Source: Glandiceps talaboti | Taxonomy: Eukaryota; Hemichordata; Enteropneusta; Spengelidae | NCBI RefSeq assembly: GCF_964340395.1 | Contig: NC_135549.1 | Coordinates: 3,418,501-3,482,500, forward strand | Reading direction: 5' to 3' | DNA length: 64,000 bases | Shown here: positions 23,590 to 37,110 of the stretch, piece by piece | Layout: each line of letters opens with the position of its first letter | Position numbering within the stretch: position 1 is the first letter of the stretch | Program-made: the position numbers and the translations under genes | The notes under the pieces: generated by a model | What the model saw: only the letters and a program-made list of their open reading frames with translations | What the model was told of the DNA's origin: nothing | The model's database searches: none

Positions 23590-25836
23590 ATATTTGCATG
23601 CATGCGTGTATTAAATGTATGCATATATGCACACACACACATATAGATTAATGACGTTGAAATGTTATAAATGTATCCTTCTAGTAATATTGAATACTGC
23701 ATTATGAGAAATGAACCACATTATCCAGATGTTTCAGGATTATCAACCATATACAACCCAAAAAAAACACCAGTGTGCTTGCTTGAATGAAGTGAGCTAA
23801 GGCAAAACTTCATGCAATGAAAACAATTAGATAAAACCAACATACAACCAATACAAAAACAACAGGGGGGTGCCTCTGATGTAGGTTCAGGCAATGATTT
23901 ATCAGTTTGTTTATATCTGCGGAAGTTATCATGTAATATCGTACTCGACTTTATTAACATGTACCCTTTTATCAGTAACAGAGTTATAGGATCCCGGCTC
24001 CTGTGGTGTTTATGCTTTGATAAATTACTGACATTAATTGTGTATAAGTGGTCTATTTATTCCGTATTCAGAGGCCATCGGCCCAAAGATACAATATACC
24101 AATATTACAGTACATTAATTTTGTCTTTGCATGAAACTTGTCTCAGTCCTGCTTACCACAAGCGTTTTTTTCACTCGTTGTATATTTTGTACAAGTAATA
24201 TAACTGATGTGGGGATGTATTTAAACAACTTTACTAATATGTATTCTGTTCTTTCTTCTTTTTCTATCTGGATTTTCCTTCATTCTGTACTAAAATCAGT
24301 TTTTTCCACCAGTACATATTTGATAGTCTATACAGATATAAAAAACATAAGATGACTTTGAAAACATTTCTGAATTTAAACAAGTTATACAATTTTTGGA
24401 AAAGGAAACTTTGCACTGATGTGTTACTCCAAGGTAGGCACCATGGAAGAGAATAGTAGTATCACACAATAGTTACATTACCCAGTGACTGGCAGTCAGC
24501 GTAAGCTTTCATCAATTTGTAAAGTGTCAGTCTCTGATATAGAAATGTACTTTTACTGATGTTTAGATTTGGGTAAACACATACAAACATGATGGTTATG
24601 ACTGACTTCTGTTAAGTTAATTTTCAGCTCTTATAACTTTCATCAATTCATATAGTGGCAGGCTCTCCCTGAACCTGTCTGGTATTTAACCCATGTACTA
24701 GTACTTTTGAAGGTGTGTAAACTTAGATGAACACGTAACAATTATACATGTACAAGTTATGATTGAATTTTGAAGTTAAGTTAATAAAATTTTGACTTCT
24801 ATCAAAAACTTATTCATGTCCATGTATTACTTTGATCTACATAGACTTTATTACTTTGATCTACACAGACTTTCTACTATATTACAAATTTAAAATGGGG
24901 TAGTGATTTAGGTCATCATGCCATTATTAATATCTTGGTCTGACTCCACACACATTGTACATCCACCATATATACAAGACTGTAAGTGATGCTTGCTGTC
25001 AAGCCCCTTTCTCAACATAACATTACACTGCTGTGGAGAACACTTCTTGTCATTCCAGAAACTGAATAATCACAATAGCTGAGATTCACACAACAGATCT
25101 TGTGAATCACAGATAACAAATGTGTTAGTTATCTGTGTGTGAATCTGTTCAAATGTTGGAAGGGGGGAGAATGTGAAGGGTGTCCATTACTGTAGGGTAC
25201 CTGTATCAGATCAATATGGCAATGGCTTGAATCAAACAAACACTTTTACCCTTTATGTTATCCTGTGGCAGTACTTGTCAGCTGCTAAAACGGTAATTTG
25301 TACAAAGAAATTACTCAGTTGAAATTTCAAGAACAGTCTGAAGATTTTAAAACAATAGTCCTGCCTCCCTTTTTTGCTGTCCATGATATAATGAACATCA
25401 TCTCTGTGACAAACAATTGTTCATTTATCCATTGGACCATGTCAGGCAATGTCAGTGTAAGAATTATATTCTATGTGCCAAGAGACGGTAAAATACAAAG
25501 CCACTTAATCATGACTAGAAAATAATCAATTTCTCCACAGAGTAGTCTGTAGGATACGACACCATCAACATGTTGTATCAGCCAGCACTCACACAACAGA
25601 ACTATGAGGGAAGAACAATTCAACGTACATGTATCTTACAGTTGTTCCAGACAGCTAACAAAGTAATTTTACTTGAATTATTACAAGAGATTTTAATAGT
25701 TCAATTGTTATTGCAATAGCGCTTATTATTTGGTGGTCCAGGAAATCTGTTTATTTCTAGAAGCTATATTTTACTGCATAGAAGCACTGAATAATAAGTA
25801 ATTACACACATAAATAACAGTAGGTTTCTATTTACA

Positions 25837-26010
25837 TAAAGTTACATGATGAGAAAGGGCAAGTCACACAGCAATTTCCCTTACATGTACTTGGTTTCAT
25901 AAAGTCACACGATGGGAAAGGGTAAATCTCACAGCAATTTCAGTTTCATAAAGTTACACGATGGGAAAGGTAAGCTTATAAGTCTGACAGCAATTTCCCT
26001 TAATTGGTTT
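25837..26010. repeat. three diverged tandem units with CATAAAGTTACA and CAGCAATTTC
   Basis: CATAAAGTNACA and GATGGGAAAGG, then CAGCAATTTC, recur three times (starting near 25837, 25895 and 25948) with unequal spacers. This is a short degenerate minisatellite. Confidence 0.7.
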
Positions 26011-27836
26011 CATTATAAATGTACATGTATAATAAATACTCTTGGCATCAATTAAATTGAAATCAATTTTTTTTTTCAACATCATGAATGTGAAATATAG
26101 AAAGAAACCTCTAGATGTTTGAGTAGCAAATACTTCAAATTACATTATTATTTTATTTTATACAGTGAGTCATACTACACACATGTTCATGCATGACAGG
26201 ATGACAACGTTGTATTACTGCAGCAGTGAAGTATTTTGTGACCACATTTAAACTATAAACATATGAAATATGATATTCTTACTAAATAAAAGAATGCAAC
26301 AACCATTTTAGTGTCAGAAACATAAAAAATTTCTGACACAATCTAAAGAAGGCATGGATTAATTAGTTTAACAAACCAATTTAATAAATTTGAATATAAT
26401 ATAATATAATATAATACACAACAGTCATTTCACTACACATATTTTCACCCATAGTAGTATAGATGATAAAATATATTATATTATACATTCACTATCTTTA
26501 CACGGCATACCTCATACCAACATTTCTTTTCATCATAAAGCCTCGTTTGCCTTTCGCTCCTTTAACAGTTCAACATGTTAACTTGTTTTCGCTGTAGAAT
26601 AATATGCCTCACAGTTACTTCAAATGTTAGACTGACTTGAAAGACTCCATACAAACTAAGCCATACCCTGACAACACAATAACATGCCCTGACTATGGTA
26701 AACACCGACAGATTTGATCTGACATAATATGTGTTCAAACATTACATCTCACTCAGTACACAAGTATAGTGAACTATGCCCCATTCACACCGTGACAGAC
26801 ATCATCTAGCATTTACATTGTATAACCAACATGTTGTTTCTGAAATAAAGCTAATCACATAAATTTGTAAAAAGCTTAAAGACCAGGAATAGTCACATAA
26901 CAATGTACATTTACAATACACATGTTCATAAATATGTAGTTGTGGTATAAATTCAAAGAAATGCAAAGTTGGCATTATAATTACAGTGCACAGTCTGTAA
27001 GTTGATGGACAGTCGAATTTTAGAAGCCTATCCCGCCCCACTCCCTGTTCAAAACACTTTTTCATTTATCTTAAATATTGTTTGAATCCTTTCTAGATTT
27101 CTAATTTGGTATTCCCACAAGACATCAATTTCATTTAATAACATACATGTGCATGTTTGTATGCATTAAGGCAAATTTAGACTAGAATATTTTGGTCCCA
27201 TAACACCTTCACATCTGCTCAGGTACCTTAACGTGGTGGTTGACTGCGACAATGTAAATGAAGGAGATAGGACTGCCAAGATCTGTTCTCATCACAACAC
27301 AAGTATGCCATGTCTAAAGTACTGTCAAAAAGATATCATCCCCTTCAAGACATGTATGGACACTAATGTTTTTGACACTTCACATACATATGCATTTCTT
27401 TGAGAGTATCTATGCCAAAATGGTCTGTACTTACCAACTGTGCCAGTTACATGGGCTCAATAAGACTAGTTCAGTTATGGTGTATCAGACTAATAAGGTG
27501 TTCAGTTACAAACTGTGCCACTTCTACGAGTACAACAACACTATTTCAAAGATAGGACTTAATACACTCTGGTTAAAATAAGAATTATCTTAACATTGAT
27601 TGATTTCTGGTGTATAAACGTACCTCTGGGAACATCACTTCCCTGTAATGTACTCAAGCAGTGAATAGATGTTAGAAAATTTCCTTCCAAAAATCACACT
27701 GTGCATATAAATATCAAGGATTTAGATAATATAATTATAAATAAGTCAAATCATCTGCTCCTAATCTTGTTTAGAATTGTTATGATTATCATCTATCTAG
27801 GAAGGATAATTTTAAAATGGTATTCATCAACTTTTC

Positions 27837-30800
27837 TTACAAATCTACTGATTTGGGTGGTGCTTCTGTTTCATGGTTTACTTCGTCGCTGACTGCTTCC
27901 TGTTTCACATGCATGGTTAACTCACCATTTGTACTTTCTGTGGGAACTCTTTCCTCTGGTGTGCTGTAATCCACAGGCGGTTCTATGGACACTGGTTTGG
28001 CCTCTGTAACATCACTTGCCTGTTGTTCTTCAGACCTCAGTGATGATGGTTGTACTATAACTGTTTCACTGTCTGTGGTCATGGCATCTTCCTCCGATGT
28101 CTCATCATGGACATCCCCTGATGAATCTTCTTGAAGTTCTGGGTAGTATTGTTTGAGACGAATGTGCCAAGCAATGCTGGTACATGCTGAGGTGGTTTGG
28201 AACTGGTGGACTATGTTCCTTGGGATGAAATAGATGTCATTGTCTCGAAGTTTGATCTTGGCATAGCGGGCACCTTCTCTCCTGAGTTGGTTCAGTTTGG
28301 CAGTTTCCAACCATTGCACGCACTGAAACAAAACAAATGTCCACGAAATACATGATATATTACTATGATAACTATGGTCACAAAATACTTAACATGAAGC
28401 TTCAAACTAGTATTGCTATCCTGGTATCAGTATCCATTTATCCTATACATGTACTGTCTTTAAAACAGGCATTCTAAGTCAAAACTACATTTGAACCTAA
28501 ACATATCAGTTTATCACTGGTTGCAGGAGATACACCATAATAACTCTTTTCCCTGGCAAATTTTGCAAGCCAAGTGGTAGACTTTGTACCTTTTCTCAGT
28601 TCTAACAGCAGCTTGTCATGATTACTATCACAAAGCAATCATGTTTATTCCTTTCATGTCATACCACACAGCTTCATTACACACTCACAAGTATGCTAAC
28701 ATGGTGATCATTGGTTTTAAACATCAAAGCCCACATTGGATTTAATGGATTTGGGTGCCATACCTGTTGTTTGGCAGAGCTATAGAAAACATTGGTCCAA
28801 AACAAATGAATTATCCCATGTACATTTTGTAATCTTCATTAAGATAAGACTAATAAGATGATCTCAGTATCAAAGAAGAAACATATAAATATCTATGCAC
28901 AGGTACCCACAAATATTGTTTGACAGTAAAAAAAAAAAAAATCCATACACTTAGACATTGAGAAGTGTATGTGCCTACCTGTGACACTGGTGGCTCATGC
29001 AGATCAAGCTGCAGTTCTTCCGTTATGTAATGAAAATTGGCAGCATCAAAGCATATCACATCTTTGACAACTCTGTCACAGCTGTACCTGCAATGTAAAA
29101 TTCAGACCTTAGAATGTGACTCTTTTTTTGAAAGTCCACAAGACAGCAAAATAATGAAGACATTCACTGCAACTATACATCCACGACTGCATTTTACCCT
29201 TATTTCATTTGTTTACATTTCACAATTTTTTTTTTCATTCAATAACTAATAATTAAGGTATACTTACTCTTGACCAGAATGTACTGCTTTGAGGACACCC
29301 ACAGCTGCTGTTGTCTGTCGATCAAAACCCTGCCCAACATGATCAGCATGGCATCTTGTTCTGTCCTCTGCTAGAATTTCTCTTGGCTCAGATGCTCTGG
29401 GTAAATATTGCAAGTTTCTGAGTTCATTCACACCAGTTCTGAAATGACAACAACCACAAATGTTAAATCTTCAATTGTGATGAACATTTACAACATACAA
29501 CATACAACAGATAAGGTAATCTTGTGTATAAATAACTACTTATCACCTCTAACAACTACTTTTTCTTAAAAGATCTTGATACCCTGTGGAGGCCTTATTG
29601 ATCTCAAACATGCATACACCCATGTACATAGAAGTACATGTATATATACAAGTATGTATAAAAGACATCTTCAAAAAGAAAAACGTTACATCTATTTGCT
29701 CCTGGGTCTATTGTATATAATGTATATATCATCGTACTGACTAGTGAGGTAGGAGATCGAAACTGTCCTTTAATTATCAATGTCAAATACTGTAAATTTG
29801 AACCTCTCCAAGTTCTACATCACATTTTACATAAGTCAGACTGGGGATAACACATTGTACTGTACAAGTAGTGTCTCTAAGACCTAAACCAAACAAAACA
29901 TTCTTACAGCAGTGAATTGAATTTTGATCTGAAAAAGTTATGAGACAGTAAAATTGTCTCCACATAATACTCATTTGTTTTGTTAATTTCACAACTTTTT
30001 ATCACTCCTCCTTCAATGAGAAATGAAATACAACTGACTGGACAATGAATCAATTTCTATACCAAACTTTAAATATTTGCAACTGGACATACATTTGTAC
30101 ATGTAGGGACAGTCAATTTCAATACAAAGAAGGACATTTATGAAGATACCAAGACCCCCACACTCTCAGATTTGACTTAACATCGATTCTAAACTATAGT
30201 ATGAGACATGAGCCATCCTCTGAATTACATTTGTATGTAAATTCACACATGTATCTCATCATATTCGGAAATATACCACACTGTGATTACGACCCATCAA
30301 ATTGAATGTTTTCCCTATCTGTTACCGAGTGGTGATTCACCAGAAAACCTGGTTGGTATCATTTTGACCACAACAAAAATGTTTGCCTTTCTTTAGAGTG
30401 TATACTGACTGACAAAATGTTGTGATAAAATATCAGTTGTTTTGTTATTACAGTTACAAAGTCATCACTTTGTGGAATTGGAATTCTCTTAGCTCAATAC
30501 AAATGTAGATACCAGTCTACAGACAATCCTGACTAAATGATGACTCTTGCCAGTCACCTTTCACACTTTACAGTTTTATGTAAATTTCTACAGGAAACTC
30601 ATTTTTTCAACAATCCTACATATTTGTTTTGGGTATATATTTTTACACAATGCTCATGATAACCACAAAAACCCTGCAGATTTCCATAGTTTCAGATGTT
30701 ATCGTAAATTTACTTTCAAAAAAAAGAGGACATATTGAAAATTAACAAAATTTCATATTTTTGTGGTCTTAAATGTACATCTTCAGGGGAGACCTCCGGC

Positions 30801-33528
30801 ATTACATACATGTACTTTTATTTTGATATAAACACGCTAACAGGTGATATGAATGTCTCTTGCAGAAATTTCTAAAATACACTCACCAAGTACATCTAAT
30901 ACAGAGTGTATTTTGTGCTGCTTTGAAACAACAGTTAATGTACAAATGTACATTGTAACAAAAACAAACATTACATTACATGTACAAAATATAGCTTGTC
31001 AATGAACATAGACTGATTTGCATCTAAGGAATTGGAATGTATATACATGTACCACCACTCATTTCCCTAATCTAGCCAATCACTTTTCTGATCACATAAC
31101 ATTCCTTCACAACTTTACTGTTTTGACATCCTTTTTTTATCATTTTCTAATTCCTAATGAAAAGTTGTACTGAACATTTTTCGGGTACACACAACTGATA
31201 AAATTGACATAAACAGGCTTCAAATTCACCAAAAGTACAGTAGAAAACAATTTTAGTACATTGTATATCTGCAGCATGTACTTGCATTGTGCATTTGTAC
31301 AACATATATTCTTTCATATGGATATACCATATTATACACACATTCTCATGCTAAAACAAATCATACTACGATTACCATACTACAAAACCAAAATAGCCCC
31401 AGAATTGAGAAGTAACATGTAACAGGTAGTAGGAATAGCTAGATGTACACAATCAGGCATGTTTGGTTTGCAGCTACTACACTGTACTGTAACTATACCT
31501 TCGTTTTTGTTTGTATGGTGACTTTGGTAGATCTGCTGTTGGTATCACTTGTTCCCCTGGTCTGACCCACATGATGGGGCCATCATTACTCCTATTCCTC
31601 GGCATTTGCATAACAGATAAACAACTCCATGGTACTGTCCTCTTGAGGAATGGATTCTGTTCTAAACTGTCCAAAAACTCAGGAAAATAGTCCCCAACTT
31701 CTTCACTGACTGTCCCTACTAGACTTATTTGCAACATGGGTCCTGATCGGAAAGTGCCATTGCTGTAAGTCCTGTGGACCTCTTTTTGGAAGTGTTCCAT
31801 TGTTGTAGTGATAATGTCTGATTTCCTGCCTATCACTTCAGTTTTGATTTTATTGTGAGGATAGTGGTAGGCAAAATGCTCCACAAGGTCTGGCAGGTAT
31901 GCAGCTGATCCATGTACAATACACATCACAAACCTAGCAACACCAGGTGTCAGTTCAGAAAATGACAACCTTATAAAGTCATCAGCAAATTCTTCCAACT
32001 CTTCTTCCTGTAAATGTGCTATTTCATCAGAATATGCATGCAATACACATGCACCACCATTTGGGTCCTGCTCGATGTGCATAAAATGTCCAAATTTTGA
32101 TTCTGATTTCAAGTTCCCTGATTCCATACAGTGGTCAAGGTCAGTGCTTCTGTTAACCTGACTGTGCCTCTTGGTTTCAACAATTGTGATTGCAGCACTA
32201 CTAACAGTCTGTGTTTCTTTGTCTTGGGCGTGAAAATTCTTCTTTCTTCCTCTTTGCTTTTTCACTTTATCTTTTGGCAGTTTGCATTTTTTAATGATCA
32301 ACTTGGGTATGTGCAAATCTAAACCATTGTTGTTCAACATGCCATCATTTTCATGCATGCATGCATCACCTGAAAAGTAACAAATGCATAGTAAATATAC
32401 AGAAGGAACTATGATTACAACTTGAGTTACTAAATTTTACAGATATTCTGCCTGAGCAGGTATTCTTGTTTTGTTTGTCTATATTCACTAATAAAAACAT
32501 TAAATCTGTTGTCTTTTTTCCAGTAAATTCTGTTGTCTTTCAAAATGATTATTAAATGTAATACTGAAGTACGACACTGCAAGTCTCATCATCCCCTCAC
32601 TACTTTGAAGGGGACAAAATAGTAATTACTAATAGTAAATAGTGTTCTTACAAAATTAATAGTTAAAATGGAAATTACATGATACAATGTACATGTACTT
32701 GTTAATTAAAAGTTTCCTTCAATTCATACAAATTTTCAACGTTTGACATTTAAAAATATCACAATCTGGTTATTCATAAGCAGAGTTATTGCTTCAACAT
32801 ATATGATACTAAAATGCTCATAAAATGTTGACCTACATTCAATATCATGTTTGTTCATAAACCATGCACAATGACACAAAACAACCTTTTACGAACACTG
32901 ATGTAATGTCGTATGGATTGTGATTAGATATTTACACAAACAAAGACGAGGTATTTCCAGCATCAATTGCTAAAACATGGGAAGTTTAGAACATGAGGTG
33001 TGGGCATTTTTTATGACACATGTGTACGTGCACATTGACATGTTCCCCGTCACTTCACGGTACTAACAATAGGCTATTCGGAAAGTTAATATTATCGGAT
33101 GTAAAAACGTGACTTCGTAACCCGTAAGTTTCCCGGTGTATTTCGATACCATGCGTACAAGAAAACAAAGGGTGTGTAACTTTCAACTCATAGTTCAACT
33201 TGCCTTCGTCATGTTCTGCCTTGTCGGGGTCCCTCAGAATCGTTCGCCTTGCCTTAGATTTTGGAGGTGTCGGAGATAATTCGGATTCGCTAGCTGTACT
33301 GGAGAACCTCCGTCGCCTGTCAGCATACACTTCGTCAAGGTACCCTGAGCTGGAAAGTCGCTTGTAATCATGTTGAATTCGCTTTCTTTTGCCCGTATCC
33401 GGACTCAACGATAAATTATCATTGGAAACTTCACTTGGTTGGAACACGTCTGCAGGAATTTGAGGTTCTACTGCATTATTCGCCTCAAATGTAACATGCT
33501 CGTCATTTGTATCCACAGTGGTCGCCAT
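27837..33528 (-). CDS. RSBN1: RSBN1/RSBN1L-type protein (KDM9-like JmjC-fold demethylase)
   Basis: Five exons fit in phase: 33528-33204, 32369-31499, 29438-29268, 29087-28979 and 28322-27837 (stop), giving 653 residues, somewhat shorter than the vertebrate proteins. The N-terminal third is charged and disordered, with a basic KRKR stretch. The conserved core starts near residue 200 (FGHFMHIE) and includes [16 protein letters not shown] and [13 protein letters not shown]. It continues with H429-A-D431 in exon 3 and H531 in exon 5. These three fit the HxD...H metal-binding triad of JmjC-type dioxygenases; that assignment is my inference. Family members such as C. elegans DPY-21 and mouse RSBN1 are nuclear and demethylate H4K20me2. 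The acidic Ser/Glu-rich C-terminus is variable. The start has a good context (AAAATGG). Intron 1 begins with GC instead of GT. Confidence 0.9.
33202..33203 (-). other. GC splice donor of RSBN1 intron 1
   Basis: On the minus strand exon 1 ends GACGAAG and the intron starts GCAAGT, the best consensus for GC-AG introns. The phase-1 end joins exactly to the phase-1 start of exon 2 at 32369 (TTTTCAG acceptor). The only nearby GT donor candidate, after TTGAAA, is in the wrong phase. Confidence 0.7.
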
Positions 33529-34880
33529 TTTATCTTATGACCGTGTGAAATGCCCGGATGAAAGAACCTCTTTCGAAAGAAATATACAGTAGCAAAAGTA
33601 TATTAACGTTTTTTTGTTTCATATTTTAATACACATTCTCTATAATTTTTTTATTTTACTGGAAACCTGAGGCAAGTACTTTCATTAACTTACACAGCCA
33701 CTAATTTTATGGCAAAAATATACTTGTGATTTGCTGCAAAGCAAGTGTTGTGTACGAGGACAAACTATCTACTGGTTGACTATACTCGTACTAGTATTCA
33801 TAGTGTAGTCCGTACACTTCTGTGAAATTAAATGGGATATATATTTTAATAGTTCACTAATACTTTTGTGGTCATTGCGTTCGTAATAATGAAATTTTGA
33901 AAGAAAATCTATATTTTGATGGGCAAGATGTGCTTAAAACCTAATTGCTCAAATAAGACGAGGCATCCGAAACTATTTAGTAGCAAAAAGTGATAAAAAT
34001 ATGTAAATCAAAAAAGTTTATAAATGAATATAAATTAACTGATTTTTTTTAAAGTAATAAAATGACAGATAATGGATATGGTGTAATTACAGATTATCAT
34101 GGCTTGTCTAGTAGACGGGTAACATATGTAAGCAAGTAACTCGTTACCATGGTTACAGGCACACATTTCAACACATAGGCGTTTACATATTAGAATTGTG
34201 AGTTACAAAAGTATTCATTATTAGTAAATTACTAGAATTATTAAATCACAGGTAGGGACGGACAAGTGTTTTTGATGGTGAGGTCAATATTTTTCATACT
34301 GTAACAGGAGTTTGGGTTACCAACGGGACCCGTCGATATTTTGTGAACTTATGGAGGTCACATTTTTCAAACCGTGACGTTTTGTCAAGAACGTTTAACA
34401 CATTACAAATGTCCGAGAAAGGATATACATTTATCTTACAAATGAAGTGTTTTAGGGGAGACATCCATGGTTATAAAAGTGTACAGTCCAAAATAAATTG
34501 ATATTTGCTCAACACCGCATTCATATTGTCATTTGTTTTCAATTTGGTTCTTCTGAGAGTGAGCGACTCCTCCTACAGTCTGACCCGATTTACCGGCATA
34601 GAGTTGATTACCCAACGTGCGAGATTTGAACTTTAACACCTCTGCGGTCGGTCAGATGTGACTGCAAACATGACGGTAGCAGGCGACATCTTTCTACCTC
34701 AATGCCGCAAGGAACTGTGTTTTTTGTAGCGCAATAATCAGTGGTTGCTATGGCAAACCATAAAACTTCCTAATATAGATTGCTAGAAACCAATCAAGAC
34801 GACCGACTTCATTTCGCGTAAACAAATACTACGAAATACAGCACTTTAGTACCGATGGAAATAGAATCCATGTTATCCAA
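33529..34880. promoter_or_regulatory. upstream region of the RSBN1-type gene
   Basis: AT-rich, no coding signal. The promoter for the minus-strand gene must lie at the low end, but no TATA box or other clear element could be fixed. Confidence 0.3.
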
Positions 34881-34886
34881 ACATTA

Positions 34887-34980
<94 letters not shown>
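34887..34980. repeat. (TTA)n microsatellite
   Basis: More than 90 bases of perfect ATT/TTA repeat, ending in AAACTTTATTTCGGG. Confidence 0.95.
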
Positions 34981-34981
<1 letters not shown>

Positions 34982-35580
34982 ACTTTATTTCGGGAAAGAA
35001 AAGAACGCAAACACGCTCATAAACATCCCATAGATAAAAACCGGCAATTTAAAACAAGTAAGACTTTAAAAAGACAACCTGACAAATACACACATGAACA
35101 AATAAAAGCACTTAAAAATACAACAAATCTCTATACAGTTTATGAATCCCCGAATAGAGGATTGTATCGGAGTTTAGCACTGCTGCAATTAAACTATTTT
35201 GACTGTTTTCGATACGTTTAAAAAAGTTGTACATCAATTTACGTCTTGGAGCCGCAAAAGTGGGGACTGTGTGCTGCACAAACATATAGCTGGCACTGCA
35301 GTCACGTGAGTAGCCCATCAGAATGCGAAACTATATATGCTATATATATAATCACGATGAAGCCATACAAATTATATGTTCAGAATTGATTTTAAGAAAT
35401 TATTCCATACCGTGGATCAAGGGCACGAGGCAGCAATTCGTGTGTGTATCAACAGTGGAATAAAGACAAAAAACAACATGAAGACAATACAAGTAATTCC
35501 TAAAGATATCATACGTTCTGCCATGGTACCGTGAAATATGATAAATATCTGTAGAATGGCCAGGTACACAGGTATAAGGA
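34981..35580. other. intergenic, no gene seen
   Basis: No supported coding sequence. Text after the microsatellite (AACTTTATTTCGGGAAAG, then minus-strand frame 35112-35318) has some resemblance to the 3' end of a LINE, but no diagnostic motif is present. Confidence 0.35.
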
Positions 35581-35716
35581 GATTCCTATATCACGGCTGT
35601 TAGATCAATGGCATGGAGAAATAGATTCCTATATCACGGCTGTTAGATCAATGGCATGGAGAAATAGATTCCTATATCATGGCTGTTAGACCAAACGGCA
35701 TGCGGCATGGAGAAAT
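35581..35716. repeat. 43-bp tandem repeat, three copies
   Basis: Units start at 35581, 35624 and 35667. The core is GATTCCTATATCACGGCTGT followed by GGCATGGAGAAATA. The third copy is diverged and has a short insertion. Confidence 0.9.
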
Positions 35717-36435
35717 ACAATCTGTTGAGTGTTTTCTGACACAACACTAAATATATAATTCCAATAAAGGAATAGAAACATTAGTAAAATGCGTTTTGGA
35801 ATAATTCTTCGATTTGGCTTGACGCATACTGTCCGTATCACCATAATAAGCTATATATAAAATAGCTACAGTTTTACTTTCTTTTTAAGTTTTTAATGAC
35901 CAGAAAGTGTACATGTACATCATGATGCAGTTTATTTATATTTTTTTCACATTGTATTTCTGGTTTTATACAGTTATCCATAATCCCGAATATGTGTAAG
36001 CATGCAATAAGCTTATGAAATATATGATAAAATATATTATGAAAAACAAGCAAGTACTAGTATGATGTAAATGTGACTCGTGTGTGACATGTATATTCAT
36101 CTGACTTGAGCCTTTACTATATCATTTTCGGATTTCACCAGAATTGTACTGTTGCCTCATGCCCCTTGGTGGATCGGATATTCCAGTTAAAGCACCACCA
36201 CCACCACCACCACCATCTTACACGAAAAAATGCTTGAAATAATTCTGAAATCAAGATATGCACATACCGACAAAGCTTGGCTTCTCCAGAAATTGCCGAC
36301 ATCACAGTTCATGTATTTGTCTAAGAAAGCAAACTGTTAAAAGGTAAAGATACTGGTAAAAGTCAATCTACACCTGGTTCCAATTTTTTGACTATATATC
36401 AACTATAATTTTTACTGACATGGAAAAAGAACTGA
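35717..36435. other. intergenic, no gene seen
   Basis: AT-rich sequence with a short (CCA)n run near 36195-36215. Nothing else supported. Confidence 0.45.
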
Positions 36436-36469
36436 TCAGGAACAGATTATAGATAAACAAAACGGATGT

Positions 36470-36690
36470 GGAGGTCAACGGGGCGTTATTTTCCATGAAT
36501 GGGTAGAGAGGGGATAGGTCGCAAAGGTTTTATACAAATTTTGAGGGGTGTCAGTACACTGTGGCCCTCCCCGATTCCGTCGTGCTAAAAAGTGGCCCTC
36601 CCTCAATTCCCTTTCTGTAAACCATGATTCTCCCCATTGAAATATTTCGCAAAACGTAGTTTCAATACAGTCATACATGGAAAAGGACAA
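36470..36690 (-). repeat. dispersed repeat with GGGAATTGAGGGAGGGCCAC units
   Basis: On the minus strand two or more degenerate units around GGAATTGAGGGAGGGCCAC occur. Similar units are seen on the plus strand near 20940-21030, 46385-46460 and 47230-47300, so this looks like one dispersed family. No ORF is supported. Confidence 0.45.
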
Positions 36691-36919
36691 TTAATCAATG
36701 GTAACGACCGTTACCACCATGTTGCAAGTTTCCAATACTATCACACGTGGATGTGTCTTCATTAAGGTATTGTTGGGATTTCTTTGGCCGAGTCGAAGGC
36801 CACAACTACAAATTTATAAAGACTAGAGGGGCACACTCCCAGCATTGTCAGGACTGAAGTCAATATCTCTAATCCACAATATCACCCCTTAATATCTTAC
36901 CACACTGTCCCCTTTATAC

Positions 36920-37050
<131 letters not shown>

Positions 37051-37110
37051 CTGATCCGTAGCAGCGCCCTCAGACAGAAAACAATGAAAATAATATACAA
37101 ATATTGCTAC

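Larger units (their letters stand above)
21401..27836. other. intergenic or downstream RSBN1 region, few features
   Basis: AT-rich DNA with many TACATGTA-type words and few repeats. Part of it next to 27837 could be the minus-strand 3' UTR of the RSBN1-type gene, but I cannot place its end. Short open frames (22617-22805, 23959-24198, 27701-27892 and others) have no support. The candidate exon at 21847-22015, the (TG)n at 23538-23589 and the triple repeat at 25837-26010 are listed separately. Confidence 0.4.
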
